A DNA stretch of 64,000 nucleotides, from the NCBI GenBank assembly GCA_020809705.1, contig CP085831.1, forward strand, positions 1,922,001 to 1,986,000, read 5' to 3'. Under the pieces are notes generated by a model, which worked only from the letters and a program-made list of their open reading frames with translations, made no database searches and had not been told where the DNA came from. The stretch is from Calonectria ilicicola. Taxonomy: Eukaryota; Ascomycota; Sordariomycetes; Hypocreales; Nectriaceae. Positions 44,128 through 57,400 of the stretch are shown piece after piece. The translations under genes and the position numbers were made by a program. Position 1 is the first letter of the stretch. Each line of letters begins with the position of its first letter.

Positions 44128-44514
44128 TGTAACGGTCTGGTCAATTCCTAACTTGATGAACCAATCAGAACGAAGGGTTTATTGTTGGCAGGGTGGTTAG
44201 GCGCGTTATGGTAAATAGAGCAATGGAAGTATTATATTAGGTAATAGTTAATTGTAATTAAAATAATCAAATTATATTAAAAGCTAGTTAATATTAGTTA
44301 TAAAGGTGGATTCTAATCTATTTATATATTTTTAAGTTTAATGTATGATTATTAGGTATTATAGTAATTATCTTAGTAATTATAATAGTAATTATAGTAA
44401 TTATATTCTAATTATGGTAATAATTATATATATATAATGATTATAGTTTAGGTAAGTAGGTTTATTTTTGTTTTACTGAGTTTAATTGCTTTTATTATAG
44501 TATGGATTATAATA
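44128..44514 (-). repeat. LTR of gypsy element 1 (left copy)
   Basis: 387 bases. On the plus strand it starts TGTAACGGTCTGG and ends in a RIP-altered form of GGTCATAACA. It is less mutated than its partner at 50600. Flanked by the CTTAT duplication. Confidence 0.8.
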
Positions 44515-47459
44515 TAATATCTTTTCTTTATTGGTTTTTATTTTTAAGATTATATATATAATCTTAGTATTATTTTATTTGGGGTAAGTTAATTTAGATT
44601 TATAATTATCTTTTTATAATATTAATAATATATTTAGTAAATTTATTTATTATTATATTTATTTTATTAAAAATATTATTTTATTTAATTATAATATTAT
44701 ATTTTATTCTTTTTATACTTTTAAAGGTTTTTATTATTAGATGGTAGTTTAATCTTCTTATTATAAGGAGTGTATATATTAAGATTGTTCTTATAATATA
44801 TTAAAGATAATAGTAGATTTTTATAAGGGATTTTTATTTTTATAGTATTTTATAATTAATAAGTATAATAATAATTAAATTAAATAAAAAATCTAATTAT
44901 TTAAATAAGGTAGAAGAGTAAATTAAGGAAAAGATATTAATTACTTAAATAAAATTAAATAAGGTTTTTACTTATTTAATATATTTATAAAAATAGAAGT
45001 ATTTATTAAAGTCTTATAATAAGGAAATAATTTATTATAATTTATTATTTATAGATGATTTAAATGATATGGATTAGGTGGAGTTAGAAGTGGTGGTTAA
45101 TGTGTAGGCTTTAGGGGCTTTAAATATTATTGATTAGAATATTATAGATTTTTCTTTTATTTCTTTTGGAGAAATACTTTTAATATTTTTAAGTAGTATA
45201 TAAGATATTTTGCTAGTTTTTAAGTTATTTTTTTATAGCCTTTTTATTTAATTTTAAATTTTTTATCTTTCTTTTTTTTTATAGTATTTTCTTAATTTTT
45301 TATTAATCTTTTATATTTTCTATTTATAGTTTATATTTAGGTTCTATATTTACCTAGATATTATTATTAGGTTCTAGTAATAAAATATAAAAGATAGGGT
45401 GAACCTTGATGTTGTCTAGGAGGTTAAGTTTATAGTTATTTTTTGATATTTTTCTTTTAATTAGGTATAATTTAATTTATATAAAGTTGATTTTTTTATT
45501 TTATTTTTTTATTGTAAGATTTTTTATTATTAGGTAGATTATATCTTTCTCTAAGAAGGATAGTCCTTTTAGCCTTTTTAGATTATAATGTCTTTTTATT
45601 ATATTATGGATAAATTTAAGTTCTATCTTTATTTCTTTATATAGTTTTTTTAAATTATTTAACTTAATTATAGCTTTTACTTAAATTATATTTTTTAAAG
45701 GGGCTTAGTAAGTATTTAATATAAAGTTAAAATTAGCTTTTATTAATATTATTTTAATATTATAATTATAGAATATATTATATATTAATTATATAATAAA
45801 TAATTTCTTTATTTAATTAATTTACTTATAATTAATATAATATTATAAATATTACTTAATTTCCTAGTTTTAGTATTTAATTTGTTTATTTATTTGGGGG
45901 TAGAAGATTATGCTTAGCTTATGGTTTAATCCTATTAAGGATATTAGGTTTTATTAAAATTTAGATATAAATAGTTATCCTTTATTTAAAATGATTTTAG
46001 TTAATAGTTTATATATAATAATTATATTTTAAAAGAAAAGGTAAGTAAATTATTTCTTTTTTGTTACTTTATTATAAGGAAGATAATATATTATTTTTAT
46101 AAAATAATTAATAATAATAAAAATATTATTATAATATACTCCTATAGTAGGATCTACTAATAAGAGGAGGTTAGTAATGAAGTCTATTATAATTAAGTTC
46201 TATAATTATTATATAATAGGGGATAATTGTAATAGTTTATATAGTTTATATTTTGGTTTTTTAGAGTATTAATATAGGCTATATTTCTTATATACTTATT
46301 TAACTTTTTTTTTATTTTATTAAAGGAAAATATCTATTTGATTTATTTAAAGATTTTATTAATATTTTTATAATTATATAAAGGATATTTATAAATATCT
46401 TTTATTAATTTTATTTAATATTCTTTTAGTATTTATAGGTAGTTTGTTTTTCTTTTTTTAAAAGTATTAAATTATATTCTTCGATTTTTTTTAGTAGTAG
46501 ATTACTTTATTTTACTTATTATATTAGTATTTCTATAATAGTAGTTTTAGTTGTATATAGTAATCCTTTTACTTTTATAATAGTAATTATTTTCTTTATT
46601 TTTATTATTATTCTATTAATTAGGGCTTATTCTAGGCCTCTATTAGTATTATAGATTAATAGTTTTTCCTGTATTTTTAGTTTTTTTATATTATAATTAG
46701 ATCGGCAGTTAATTATATTAATATAATTATTCTTAATTCCTTTAATATAAATAATTTAGTAATTAAATTTGAATAGATATTTTATATATTATAATTACCT
46801 TTTACTAAGTTTTTAAATAATTATAAAGTAAATAATATTTTTATAATTAATATATATTATAATTTTATAATTACTTTTTAAAAGATATTATTAGAATTCT
46901 TTAAAAGTATTAATAATAGTAAAGAACTTTTTATTATAGATAAGGTAGTTTAATTTAGGGCTATATAGCTTATATAAGTAGAATATTATAGGATATAGAT
47001 TTTCTTATTTATCTCATTATCTAATCTAAATCTCTAAAATAAAGTCTAATATATCGGTTTCTAGCTTTATAGATTTATTAAAGTTAAATATTATAAGAAT
47101 AGATTCTTTTAAAATAATATTTTTTATAGTTTTAAATAATTATTATATTTTATTTTTTTATTAAAAGATAATTCCTTTTTTAATTAATTCTATTATACTT
47201 AAGATAATTTTACTAAATCCTTTAATAAATCTTTAATAATAATTAATAAATCTAAGAAAGGCTTATATTTCCTTTATATTAGTAAATTCCTTCTAATCTT
47301 TTATTATAATGACTTTCTTTAGGTTTATATGAATTTTATTAGAGCTAATAATATATTCTAGAAATTCTACTTCTTGAATGTAGAACTTGCTTTTTTCTAA
47401 TTTAATTAAAAGTTTAATATCTTAGAGGGCTTTTAAAATCTTATAAATATATTCTTTAT

Positions 47460-47520
47460 ATTCTTTTTTATTTTTAAAGAAAATAAAAATATTATTTAAA
47501 TAATAGATAATAAAGATATT
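47460..47520 (-). pseudogene. Gypsy reverse-transcriptase catalytic region, mutated YLDD to YLNN
   Basis: On the minus strand the conceptual reading FIIYYLNNIFIFFKNKKE lines up with the gypsy RT block that normally reads VYLDDILIFS followed by charged residues. Both catalytic Asp codons have become Asn by G-to-A change, as RIP predicts. The enzyme is dead. Confidence 0.7.
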
Positions 47521-50500
47521 TAAATATTCTTATAATATATTAATTATTATTTATTAAAATAATATTAATATATTTATAAATTTAAAAAATATAATTAAGT
47601 ATTTAAATAATTTAAATTTTATTTAGAAAGTAATTTTCTATTTATATTTCTTTTTAATATAAATAAAATTATATACTTCTTTAAGATCTAATATAATAAA
47701 AATATTAACTTTATAAAGGTAATTTTTTATTTTATTAATTAATAATAATAAAGTATAATCTTTAATAATAATATTATTAAGCTATTAATAGTCTATAATA
47801 AGGTATAACTTCCTATTTTTCTTAAATATAAATATAATAGGGTAATTAGCTTTAAAGTTTAAAATACAAATATATCCCTTTTTAAATATATTTTAAATAT
47901 ATTCCTTTAAAATATTAAGCTTAATTTAATTAAGATTATAAATAAGGTAAAATTAAGTATTAGATCTATTTTTAAGGATAATTTTATAATCTTATTAGCT
48001 AAATTTAAGTAATCTAATATCTAGTTCTTCTATAAAGAGCTTTTTATAGATTTAGTACTATAAGGGTATATTATATAGTCTATCTATTTCTACTTTAGCC
48101 TTTATTTCTTTAAGGCTTTTATTAATTTATTAGAATTATATTCTAAGGTAAGTAATTATTTATTATCTTTACCTTTTCTAATTATTCTTATATTTATATT
48201 TTATTCCTTTAGATAATAAAGATTCTCTTTTACTTATATCTCTTATTTAATTAGAGCTAGAAGTTTAAGATCTTTTATTATATTTTATAAAAATATTACC
48301 AGTTATATTATACTTTTTAAATATTTATACCTAGCTAATATACTAGTAGATATTAAGATTATATTAGTATAATTATAGGTATTTTAAAACTAGATTATAT
48401 TATTTAATATTAATAATATTAAAGATTATTTTTTAATTCTTTCCTTTAATAAAGACTTTTAAATAATTAATCTTTTTATTTATAATATTATTATTATATT
48501 TAAAGGGTATTCCTTTTATATTAATAATTTTATATAGGTTAATTTTTATTATTTATAGTAATTAAAGTTTATTAATTATTTAAGAATTTATATAATTTTA
48601 CTTAACTCTACTATTTACTATAATATTATACTACTTCCCTTTAATCCTTATTTCTATTTTTAATTATTATTAAAATTACTTTTTAATTATAAAGTATAGA
48701 GCTTTTTTAAGAAGTTCTTTTAGTAATTTTAGAGGTTATTGCTTTAGCTGCTCTTACTACTCTTCTATAAGGGGCTTTACTTGTTTTTTGGTTTTATTTA
48801 GTATTAAGTTATTACTTTATTTATTATATAAATATTATATTTAAGGTTTTAATATTTATTTTAAGGTAGCTTACTATAATTAAGGAACTTAGGCTTACTT
48901 AATTTTAATATAGTAAACTAGTAGTAGGGGTTTCTTTCTATTACTTTATATTAATTAAAGTATCTTCTATAAATATAATAAATAATTATATCTTTTACTT
49001 TAATAAAAAAGTATATTATATATTATTTTTACTTTATATATTAGAGATAATTGTAATTATAATAGCTTACCTATAAGATATTTTTATATTCTTTATATAT
49101 TATATTTAGTTTAAGGTTATTCTTTTTATATTAGATAGATTAGAGGTTATAGTTTTCTAGTTATTATTTGCTTTATATAAGTAAAAAGACTTTATCTCTA
49201 TCTTATAAAGGTTCTCTAATTTATTAGGCTATTCTTTTAATACTAGTTATCCATTTCCTGTTTTTATTTTTATTATAAGTATAAATATTCTATTATACTA
49301 GTACTTTATTAGTATATATATCTAAAATAGATATAAAGATTCCTATCTTCTTGGCTCATTCTAACTATTTATGGGGAAGGTAGAACTAGCCTTTTTATTA
49401 AATTGATTATGCTTTTTGGATAGTTTTATTAATTTTTTATTATAAAGTAAGTTTTACTTTATATAATTTATAATTTTTTATATATTATTTAATTATAATA
49501 GTTAGTTTATATTTCTTAATAATAATAAGAATAATTTTTCCTATAGTATTCTCTTTTCCTTCTAATACTAAGGTTTATTAAGTTTTTATAATATTAAATT
49601 ATTTCTATCCTTCTAGTATAGGTTTAAACTAGTTTTCTATTTTTAAAGAGTAGTATTTAAAGGATTTATATTCTTTCTTTTTATAATTAAAATAGGTAAT
49701 CTTACTTTTATTATAATCCTAGATAGCGCCAAGTTCTATTAGTTCTAAATAAGTCCTATATATAATATTTTATTACTTATTCTAGATTTTTTCTTTATTT
49801 AAAATATATAAAGTTTTATTATTTTAAATATATTCTTTATATTAATTAAATTATCTTTTATTAATTTTAATAGTATTTTTAATATACTTTAAAAGTTTTT
49901 CTAGCCAATCTTCCTTATAGATTTTATTCTTAACTTCACTCTTTAAGCCTTTATAATAAAGTTCTATTAATATATTATTATTCTAGGCTATTTATACTAT
50001 AATTCTTTTAAATTTAATTAAATATTAATTATAAGATTTTATTTATTTAAATTTATATAATTAATTTATAACTTATTATTTTATATTAATTATATTAAAA
50101 TTATTTTTAATAATAATTTCAAAATATTCCTAATCTCTAAAGATCTCTTAGATCTCTTTATTTTAATTAATATTATTCTTATTTTCTAAATAGTCTTTTA
50201 TAATAGATTTAAATTATACTTCTATATCCTCTTAAAGGAGGGTTTTAGTATATAATACCTAGGCTTTAAAGGTTGTAAGTTATATTAGGAAAAAGTAAAA
50301 GTATTCTTTTATTTGGGTAAGGAAGGGGACTATATTGGCAGCCTTTTCTAAAAAGGGCTCTAGAACTAGGGATCTTAGAATTTCACTAATATTTTTACTC
50401 TTATTTTCTTTAACTATAGTGGTTCTAGTTTTTTTTACTTTAAATTATATTTATATATTTATAAGTTTCTTCTTAATCTACTATAATTCTATAATTAATT

Positions 50501-50599
50501 TAATATTATTAGAAGGAGTAATGGTAGTAGGATTCTTTTTAAATATTATTATTATTTAATTATTAATATAAGTAATTAATTAAATAAAAGCTTTTAATA

Positions 50600-50986
50600 T
50601 ATAATAATTTAATTAATTCCTAACTTAATAAATTAATTAGAATAAAAAATTTATTATTAATAAGGTGATTAGGTATATTATAATAAATAAAACAATAAAA
50701 GTATTATATTAGGTAATAATCAATTGTAATTAAAGTAATTAAGTTATATTAAAAGCTAGTTAGTATTAGCTATAAGGGCAGATTCTAATCTATCTATATA
50801 CTTCTAAACTTAATATATAATTATTAGATATTATAATAATTATCTTGATAATTATAATAATAATTATAATAATTATATCTTAATTGTAGTAATAATTATG
50901 TATATATAGTGATTATAGTTCGGGTAGGTAGGTCTATTCTTGTTCTACCGAGTCTGACCGCCCTTGTTATAGCATAGGTCATAACA
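50600..50986 (-). repeat. LTR of gypsy element 1 (right copy)
   Basis: 387 bases, the same length as the left copy and aligned with it throughout. It ends with GGTCATAACA and is followed by CTTAT. Confidence 0.8.
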
Positions 50987-51625
50987 CTTATAATAGACTT
51001 TTAGATCTGTTGGTATAATTGCCCTTGTACTAACTCTGGAGCTTAAAGGTAATATAAGATGAAAAAATCTTAATAATTAAAAATCTTATATAATAAAAAA
51101 AGAATTTTATTTAAATAAATCTTTTTTAAATATATATTTTTAAATATATATATATATAATTAAAATATCTTATAAATAATATATTATTTATATTAATAAT
51201 AATTTTTTAAAAATTAAATTTATAATTTAATATATTTATTAAAAAATTTAAATTAATAATATTAATTTAAATATAAATAAATAAAAATATTTATTAAAAT
51301 TTAAAAAAGAAATTAAAAAAATTTAATAATAAAATAATATAAAAAATAAAATTAAAATGAAATTAATTTTTTAAAAATATAATTTTTTTAAAAATATAGT
51401 TTTTTTTAAAAATATATTTAAAAATAATAAAACTTTTATTTAAAAATAATAATATATAATAAAATTAATATTAAGATATTTTAAAATATTTAAATATAAA
51501 AAACTTTTTTTAAATAATAAATAAAAATAATTTTTAAAGAAATTAAATAAAGAAGGTTATAGATAGATTATAATATATTAAATAAAAGGATTATAAGGAT
51601 ATGATAATGGAAGGAAAAGGGTAGG
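50987..51625. repeat. AT-rich RIP-degraded spacer
   Basis: Resumes the target sequence of element 1 and then becomes almost pure A and T. It contains runs such as repeated AAATATA units. No family is identified. Confidence 0.55.
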
Positions 51626-53175
51626 TGTTATGACCCATGCACAACCCTTAGGAGACCAGGCGGTAAGCTATAGCAGAATCCCTACCAATCAATTAAAGCT
51701 ACCCTAGATCTATATAATTAATTAATAAGAATAAAATTAAATATATTATATTTAATTTAATTAAAGATTATAATAAATAAAATTAAATTAATTTTATTTA
51801 ATTATTATAATAATAGAATCTTAGAAATAAAAGTATATAAATAAATTAATACTAATTATAAGAAATAAAATTAATTAACTTTTAATATAATTTAATTATT
51901 TTAATTATAATTAATTATTATTTAATATAATATTATAATTATTTTATTATTATAATATATTTAATTATTTTATTAATATTAATCTTTTATTCTAATTAAT
52001 TTATTTAATTAAAAAATTAATTAAATTATTATATATTAAAAGCTTTTATTTAATTAATTATTTATATTTTTAATTAAATAATATTATTAATATATTTATT
52101 TTAATTTTAAATATTTTTATTAATTTATTTTAAAATTAATTTTAAAAAAATATATCTATAAATTTTTATAATAAAGATTTAATAAAATAAATTATTTTTA
52201 AAATTTTTAAAACATTATAAATATATTAAAATAATAATAAATAAATATAATTTAAAATTATTGATAATATTTATAAGAATTTAATAATTTTATAATTTAA
52301 AATAAAGATTTTAAAAAAATAATTAAATTTAAAAAATTATTAATATAAAAAGAAGATATTATTATTTTATATAAATAATTTATATAAATTAAAAATTATT
52401 AATCTTTTTATTTTTTAATATTTAAATAAAATAAAAGATTAAAAATTTAATATATAATAGAATAATTAAAAAGAAAAATATTAAGAATTATATTTAAATA
52501 CTTTAAAATCTTTATTATTATATTATAAAATAAAATTAATAATATTACTTAAAAACTTTTCAATTTTTTTAATAATTTTAAAAAAGAATTTTAAATTTAA
52601 TTTAAAATAATTAATAAAAAATAAATTATTTTAAAAAAATTAAATAAACTATTTTAAAAAGGATCTTATAATAATTTTCTTTTTAATTTCTAATATTATA
52701 TAATTAAATCTAATTAAATAGAAGAAATAATAATTACTAAATTCTATAAATAATTTAAGGAAATGATTTAAAATAAAATATATTAACTTTTAAATCCTTT
52801 TATAAAATTCTTTAAATATATAATTTAAATAATATAAATTAATAATTAATAATTTAAATAAAAATAATAAAAAGATTAAAAATATAGAACTTAATTTATT
52901 AATATTAATACTAAATAAACTAAAAGTATAATATATAAAATCTATTTAAAATTTATAAAATTAAATATAATTTAATAAAAAGATAAATTAAAGATTATAT
53001 ATTTTAATTATAAAAAAAATATAAATTTTTTAAATATTATTTTTTAAAAATAAAAAATTAATTTAAGTTTATTTAAGAAGGAAAGTAGCTTAATATTATT
53101 AAAAAATCTACTAATAAAACCCAGAAGGAATAAACCTTTATACTAGAAGGAAAAAATAATACTATAGGAAAAACT
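51626..53175 (+). mobile_element. Gypsy element 3: LTR plus truncated gag region
   Basis: An LTR of about 408 bases (51626-52033) starts TGTTATGACCC and shares its 3' half with the LTRs of elements 1 and 2. The following internal DNA starts with the same TATTAAAAGC sequence as element 2. It contains a decayed gag region near 52985-53100 that matches the sequence near 60080-60180 of element 2. It ends where the LTR of element 2 begins, so element 2 probably inserted into it. Confidence 0.65.
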
Positions 53176-53872
53176 TGTTATAACCCAGACACCCAAAAGG
53201 CAGTAACCACAGGCAGAACCCCAACCAATCAAACCAAACTACCCTAGACACACATAACCAACCAATAAAAGTAAAGTCAAACAGCCCCTATTTAATATAA
53301 TCAAAGATTATAACAAATACTATTAAATTAATTCCATTTAACTATTATAATAATAGAACCTTAAATATAATAATATATAAATAAATCAGATCTTATTATA
53401 AAAAATAGAACTAATTAACTTTTAATATAATTTAATTACCTTAATTATAATTAATTATTACCTAATATAATACTTTTATTATTTTATTTATTATAATATA
53501 TCTAATTATTCTATTAATAATAAACCCTTGATTTTAATTAATTTATTAAATTAAGAATTAATTAAATTATTATATATTAAAAGCTTTTATTTAATTAATT
53601 ACTTATATTAATAATTAAGTAATAATAATATCCAGAAAAAACCTTACCACTACCCCTCCTAATAATACTAAATTAATTATAGAATTATAATAGGTTAAAA
53701 AAAACTTATAAATATACAAGCACTACTTAAGGTAAAAGAAGCTAGAATTACTATAATTAAAGGAATTAAAAATAAAGATATTAACGAAATTCTAAGACCC
53801 TCGATCCTAGAACCCTTCCTAGAAAAAGCTGCCAATATAGTCCCCTTCCTTACTTAAATAAAAGAATATTTC

Positions 53873-54057
53873 TGTTGGAACCAGTCTGCAACAGCAGGCT
53901 CGGCTGCTTTAGGCAGCAGCCCTGTGGGTCAGGTGACCCACGCACACACACATAAACACCACAGGCTAGCCTAGATAGATGAAAAACAAGCAAGATTCAC
54001 ACACACCCTAGAGACCCGGCACTAGTGCTAAAACCTACCTTCCCTTTGAATCCAACA
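53873..54057 (+). repeat. 5' LTR of the copia element
   Basis: 185 bases, identical to 59519-59703 on visual comparison. Inverted ends TGTTGGA/TCCAACA. Confidence 0.95.
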
Positions 54058-54447
54058 CTGATCAGTGGAGGAATCCACAGATCAACTAAGATCCAAAGAA
54101 GAGACGTCGGACGCAGTTGCGATAAGACGTGCTAAGAGAGAGACATACGGACGCTTTGCGAAAGGCAAGCTCTCTGCAAGGTTTGACGCAGATTTGTAAA
54201 GGAGAGCCTTTGGCGAACCTTTCAGACTTCTCCAAACCTCTCGTCCACCACGAGAACCACCAAACTAGGCAAAGATCGGCACCTTGATCGAGCCTAGAGA
54301 CCAGAAACCTTCCCTACCTGTTACGCCACCGTACCAACCTTCGCCTGTTTTGGCAATCCTCCCCTGTCGTACCATCCCTGCAGTTACGCTTATTGGATCC
54401 TGCCTTCCTGCGATCACCCCTCCGTGTACCTGCTCTAAGAGACAAAA

Positions 54448-57400
54448 ATGGCAGATGAAGACACCCACTCTGTACCTGGCTCCGACCAGCGACAAGACGA
54501 AGATGATCTCCCTACCCAGATCCGAAAATACAGCGACGATCTAACCGCCGACTGGAAGAAGGCAGAACCATCACGAGGTAACCTTGACAATATGTCGATG
54601 GAAGAAGTCAATAACTGTATTGCCTATGCTATCAACATCTACGAACAGTCCACCGAAGAAGGTGACGAACTCGTTGAAGCCTTCCAAGATGACTTCCGAG
54701 ATTGGAAGGAGGAAGCTTTCACAAAAGGAACAGCCGGTTTGGTGAGAGAACTCCGAAATGTTCTCTTCTCCAAAGGTGTCAACATCCCCAAAGATGGATC
54801 GAGAGTCGCCCCCAACCTTATCCGACTTCTACAAACTCAGATTGTTATCCCTCCCCGTCAGGTAAGGAAGATACCTGCACCTGCACTACTAGAGAGGAAT
54901 GAGAACAACACCACAATCCCTCCCCCACCAAAGATTCCCTCCACCCCGAGCACAGACGAATTCATCGCGAAGAAGTTGACCGAGCTAAACAAGATGTACA
55001 CCGATGGTGATCGGTATACAGGCAAGCTTTACAGCTTCTGGTCCATCAAGATCGCTGCTTTCGAAGATAAGTGCAGACGTATCATGATGCCGAGAGATGG
55101 CTATGCAAGAGCGCTGCCCACAATGCTTGGCGGCAAAGCGGAAGAGTACTACATCGATTTCCTCTCCAGCAAGGAACTCTCATACGAGACAATGTGTGAG
55201 ATGATCAAGACCCACTTCGAGACCCCCGATACAGTCCAGTACTACCACGATGAGTTATCGATGACAACACTTCGCAACATAATGGACAAGAATCCCGACA
55301 AGAGCATACTTGAGAACTTCAACACACTTGCCGACAAGATCTACCAGATTCATCGAGGTATCCACGGTCACAATCAGAGTGACAAGGAACTCCATCGAAC
55401 CCTCCTGACAGCAATCAGTGGAGTCCCGGAGATCAGCATGGCCAAGTATCAGAATGCGGGGACCTTCGAAGGATTGACAGCCAACATCCGTAAGCTGATC
55501 GATATTGCGGAGATGAATGGAAAGTCAAGCTCGCAATACAATACTACTGCCTATTTCACCGACCGCCGATTCACTCAGAATAAACGGTACAGCAGCAACA
55601 ACAACCGATTGTACCGATCGAGTCATTATCATCAACAACGCAAGCCTCGGCGTTGTTTCATCTGTGGAAAGATTGGATGTTTCTCGACGAAGCACCCAGA
55701 GAAAGAACGCCAGCGATACAAACGGAACTGGTTTGACGCGCAAGGACATAAAACTCCCCCATCGGATGAGAAGTACCAAGTCTTCCTCATGTCATATGAA
55801 GGGACAGAGGACGATGACAATGATCTCAATGCAATGTCAGAGATCGTTGAGGCATTTGAGCTATCCACGGAAGAGGAGCTTCATGTTGAGAGCGATGCTA
55901 AACACGATGAAGGTCGTCAGCACATCACCAATCTCACTAGCCCCATCAGAGGGACAGAACAGTTCAACACAATGGCATACCCGCAGGAGGAGAATGTGAT
56001 TGCTGTCCTCCACAAACAATCATTCAGACATGCTCTGACGGGAGAGGATCCATATGAAGTTGAACATTCATCTGAGGAGAATGGTGGCAGTGTGTTCCTC
56101 ACCGAAGAACGTTACTCCAACGAGATCTTCCGAGGCATCCTACCCGACACAGGAGCCACTGGCGTGTCTATAGCAGGCGCTCTTCAGGTGGAAGCCCTGC
56201 TAAAGCTGATGCCATCACTCAAGATTGATCAAGCATCACATCACAATGTCACGTTTGGAGCTGGTTCTGCAATATCGACAGGAGTTGTCCGAGTACCTAC
56301 GGTATTAGGCACTATTGACTTCCACGTTGTTTCAACATCAACCCCCTTCCTCCTTTCTATTACCGATATGGACCAGATGAATGTCAAACTAGACAATCTC
56401 CGAAATGTACTTATTCAAGGCGAAAAGGAGATACCAGTGATTAGATGATGGGGACACCTATGGTGGACACTTGAGGCCAAAGAATCGGTCGTATTTCATT
56501 TGACAGAGACGGAGCTACGCCAGATCCACCGACGATTTGGGTATCCCTTAGTTGATCGCTTGAAGAAGATTTTGGAATGCGCAGATCAAGAGTTCGAGAC
56601 TGAAGCACTGAAGAAGCTCACAGAAGTATGCTAATACTGCCAGATGAATGGCAAGGCCTTAAGCCGGTTCAGATTCACCTTGAAGGATGATTATGAGTTC
56701 AATTATGAAATCATCGTTGATGTTGTCCAGATCGACAACAAGCCAGCACTTTATATCGTTGATTCAGCTATATCATTTCAAGCAGCCTGCTTCCTTAAGC
56801 CAGATGGACAGAAGGCAAAGGATGTGTGGGACGCATTGCGAGCATGCTGGATTGACAGCTACCTTGGCCCCCCTGATTGGATCGTCCACGATGTAGGCAG
56901 GAATTTTGCATCCAATGAATTCCGCCAATATGCTCGATCACTGGCGATTGATGTTGAGGAAGTTCTTGTTGAATCCTATCATAGTATTGGGAAGGTGGAA
57001 TGATACCACGGACCGTTGAGACGGGCCTATAACATCATCAAACAAGAACTCGGAGATGCAATCATAGACCAACAGAAACTATAGATGGTAGTCAAAGCTG
57101 TCAACGACTCTGCTGGCCCAGATGGACTTGTACTGACACTCCTCGTATTCGGAGCCTACCCCCGAATAGCAAACAACTCCCCACCTACATTCACTGTGGT
57201 GCAACGCGCTGAAGCTATGCGTAAGGCAACCGATGAGGCACGCAAGATACTGGCAAAACGACAAGTTAACGATGCACTTGCTGCGCGTAATGGACCTGAT
57301 ACGATGCCAATCCACAAACTACCACTGCAGTCGGAAGTACGCGTGTGGCGAGAGAAGAAAGGTTGGCAAGGCCCTTTTAGATTGATCGCTATGGATGGGG

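Larger units (their letters stand above)
44128..50986 (-). mobile_element. Ty3/gypsy LTR retrotransposon 1, RIP-degraded, complete
   Basis: Two 387-base LTRs (44128-44514 and 50600-50986) in direct orientation bound about 6.1 kb of internal DNA. Both outer ends are followed by CTTAT (44123-44127 and 50987-50991), a 5-bp target-site duplication, so the insertion is complete. The internal minus strand still shows reverse-transcriptase remnants near 47460-47520. The LTRs differ by many C/T and G/A transitions, and the 44128 copy keeps more GC. No open frame survives. The gag side is at the right (about 48.7-50.4 kb) because the element runs leftward. Confidence 0.85.

Noticed and set aside
50335..50559. 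74-codon open frame in the AT block as a gene
   Set aside because: It lies antisense to the gag end of gypsy element 1 and is composed of hydrophobic residues forced by A/T codons.
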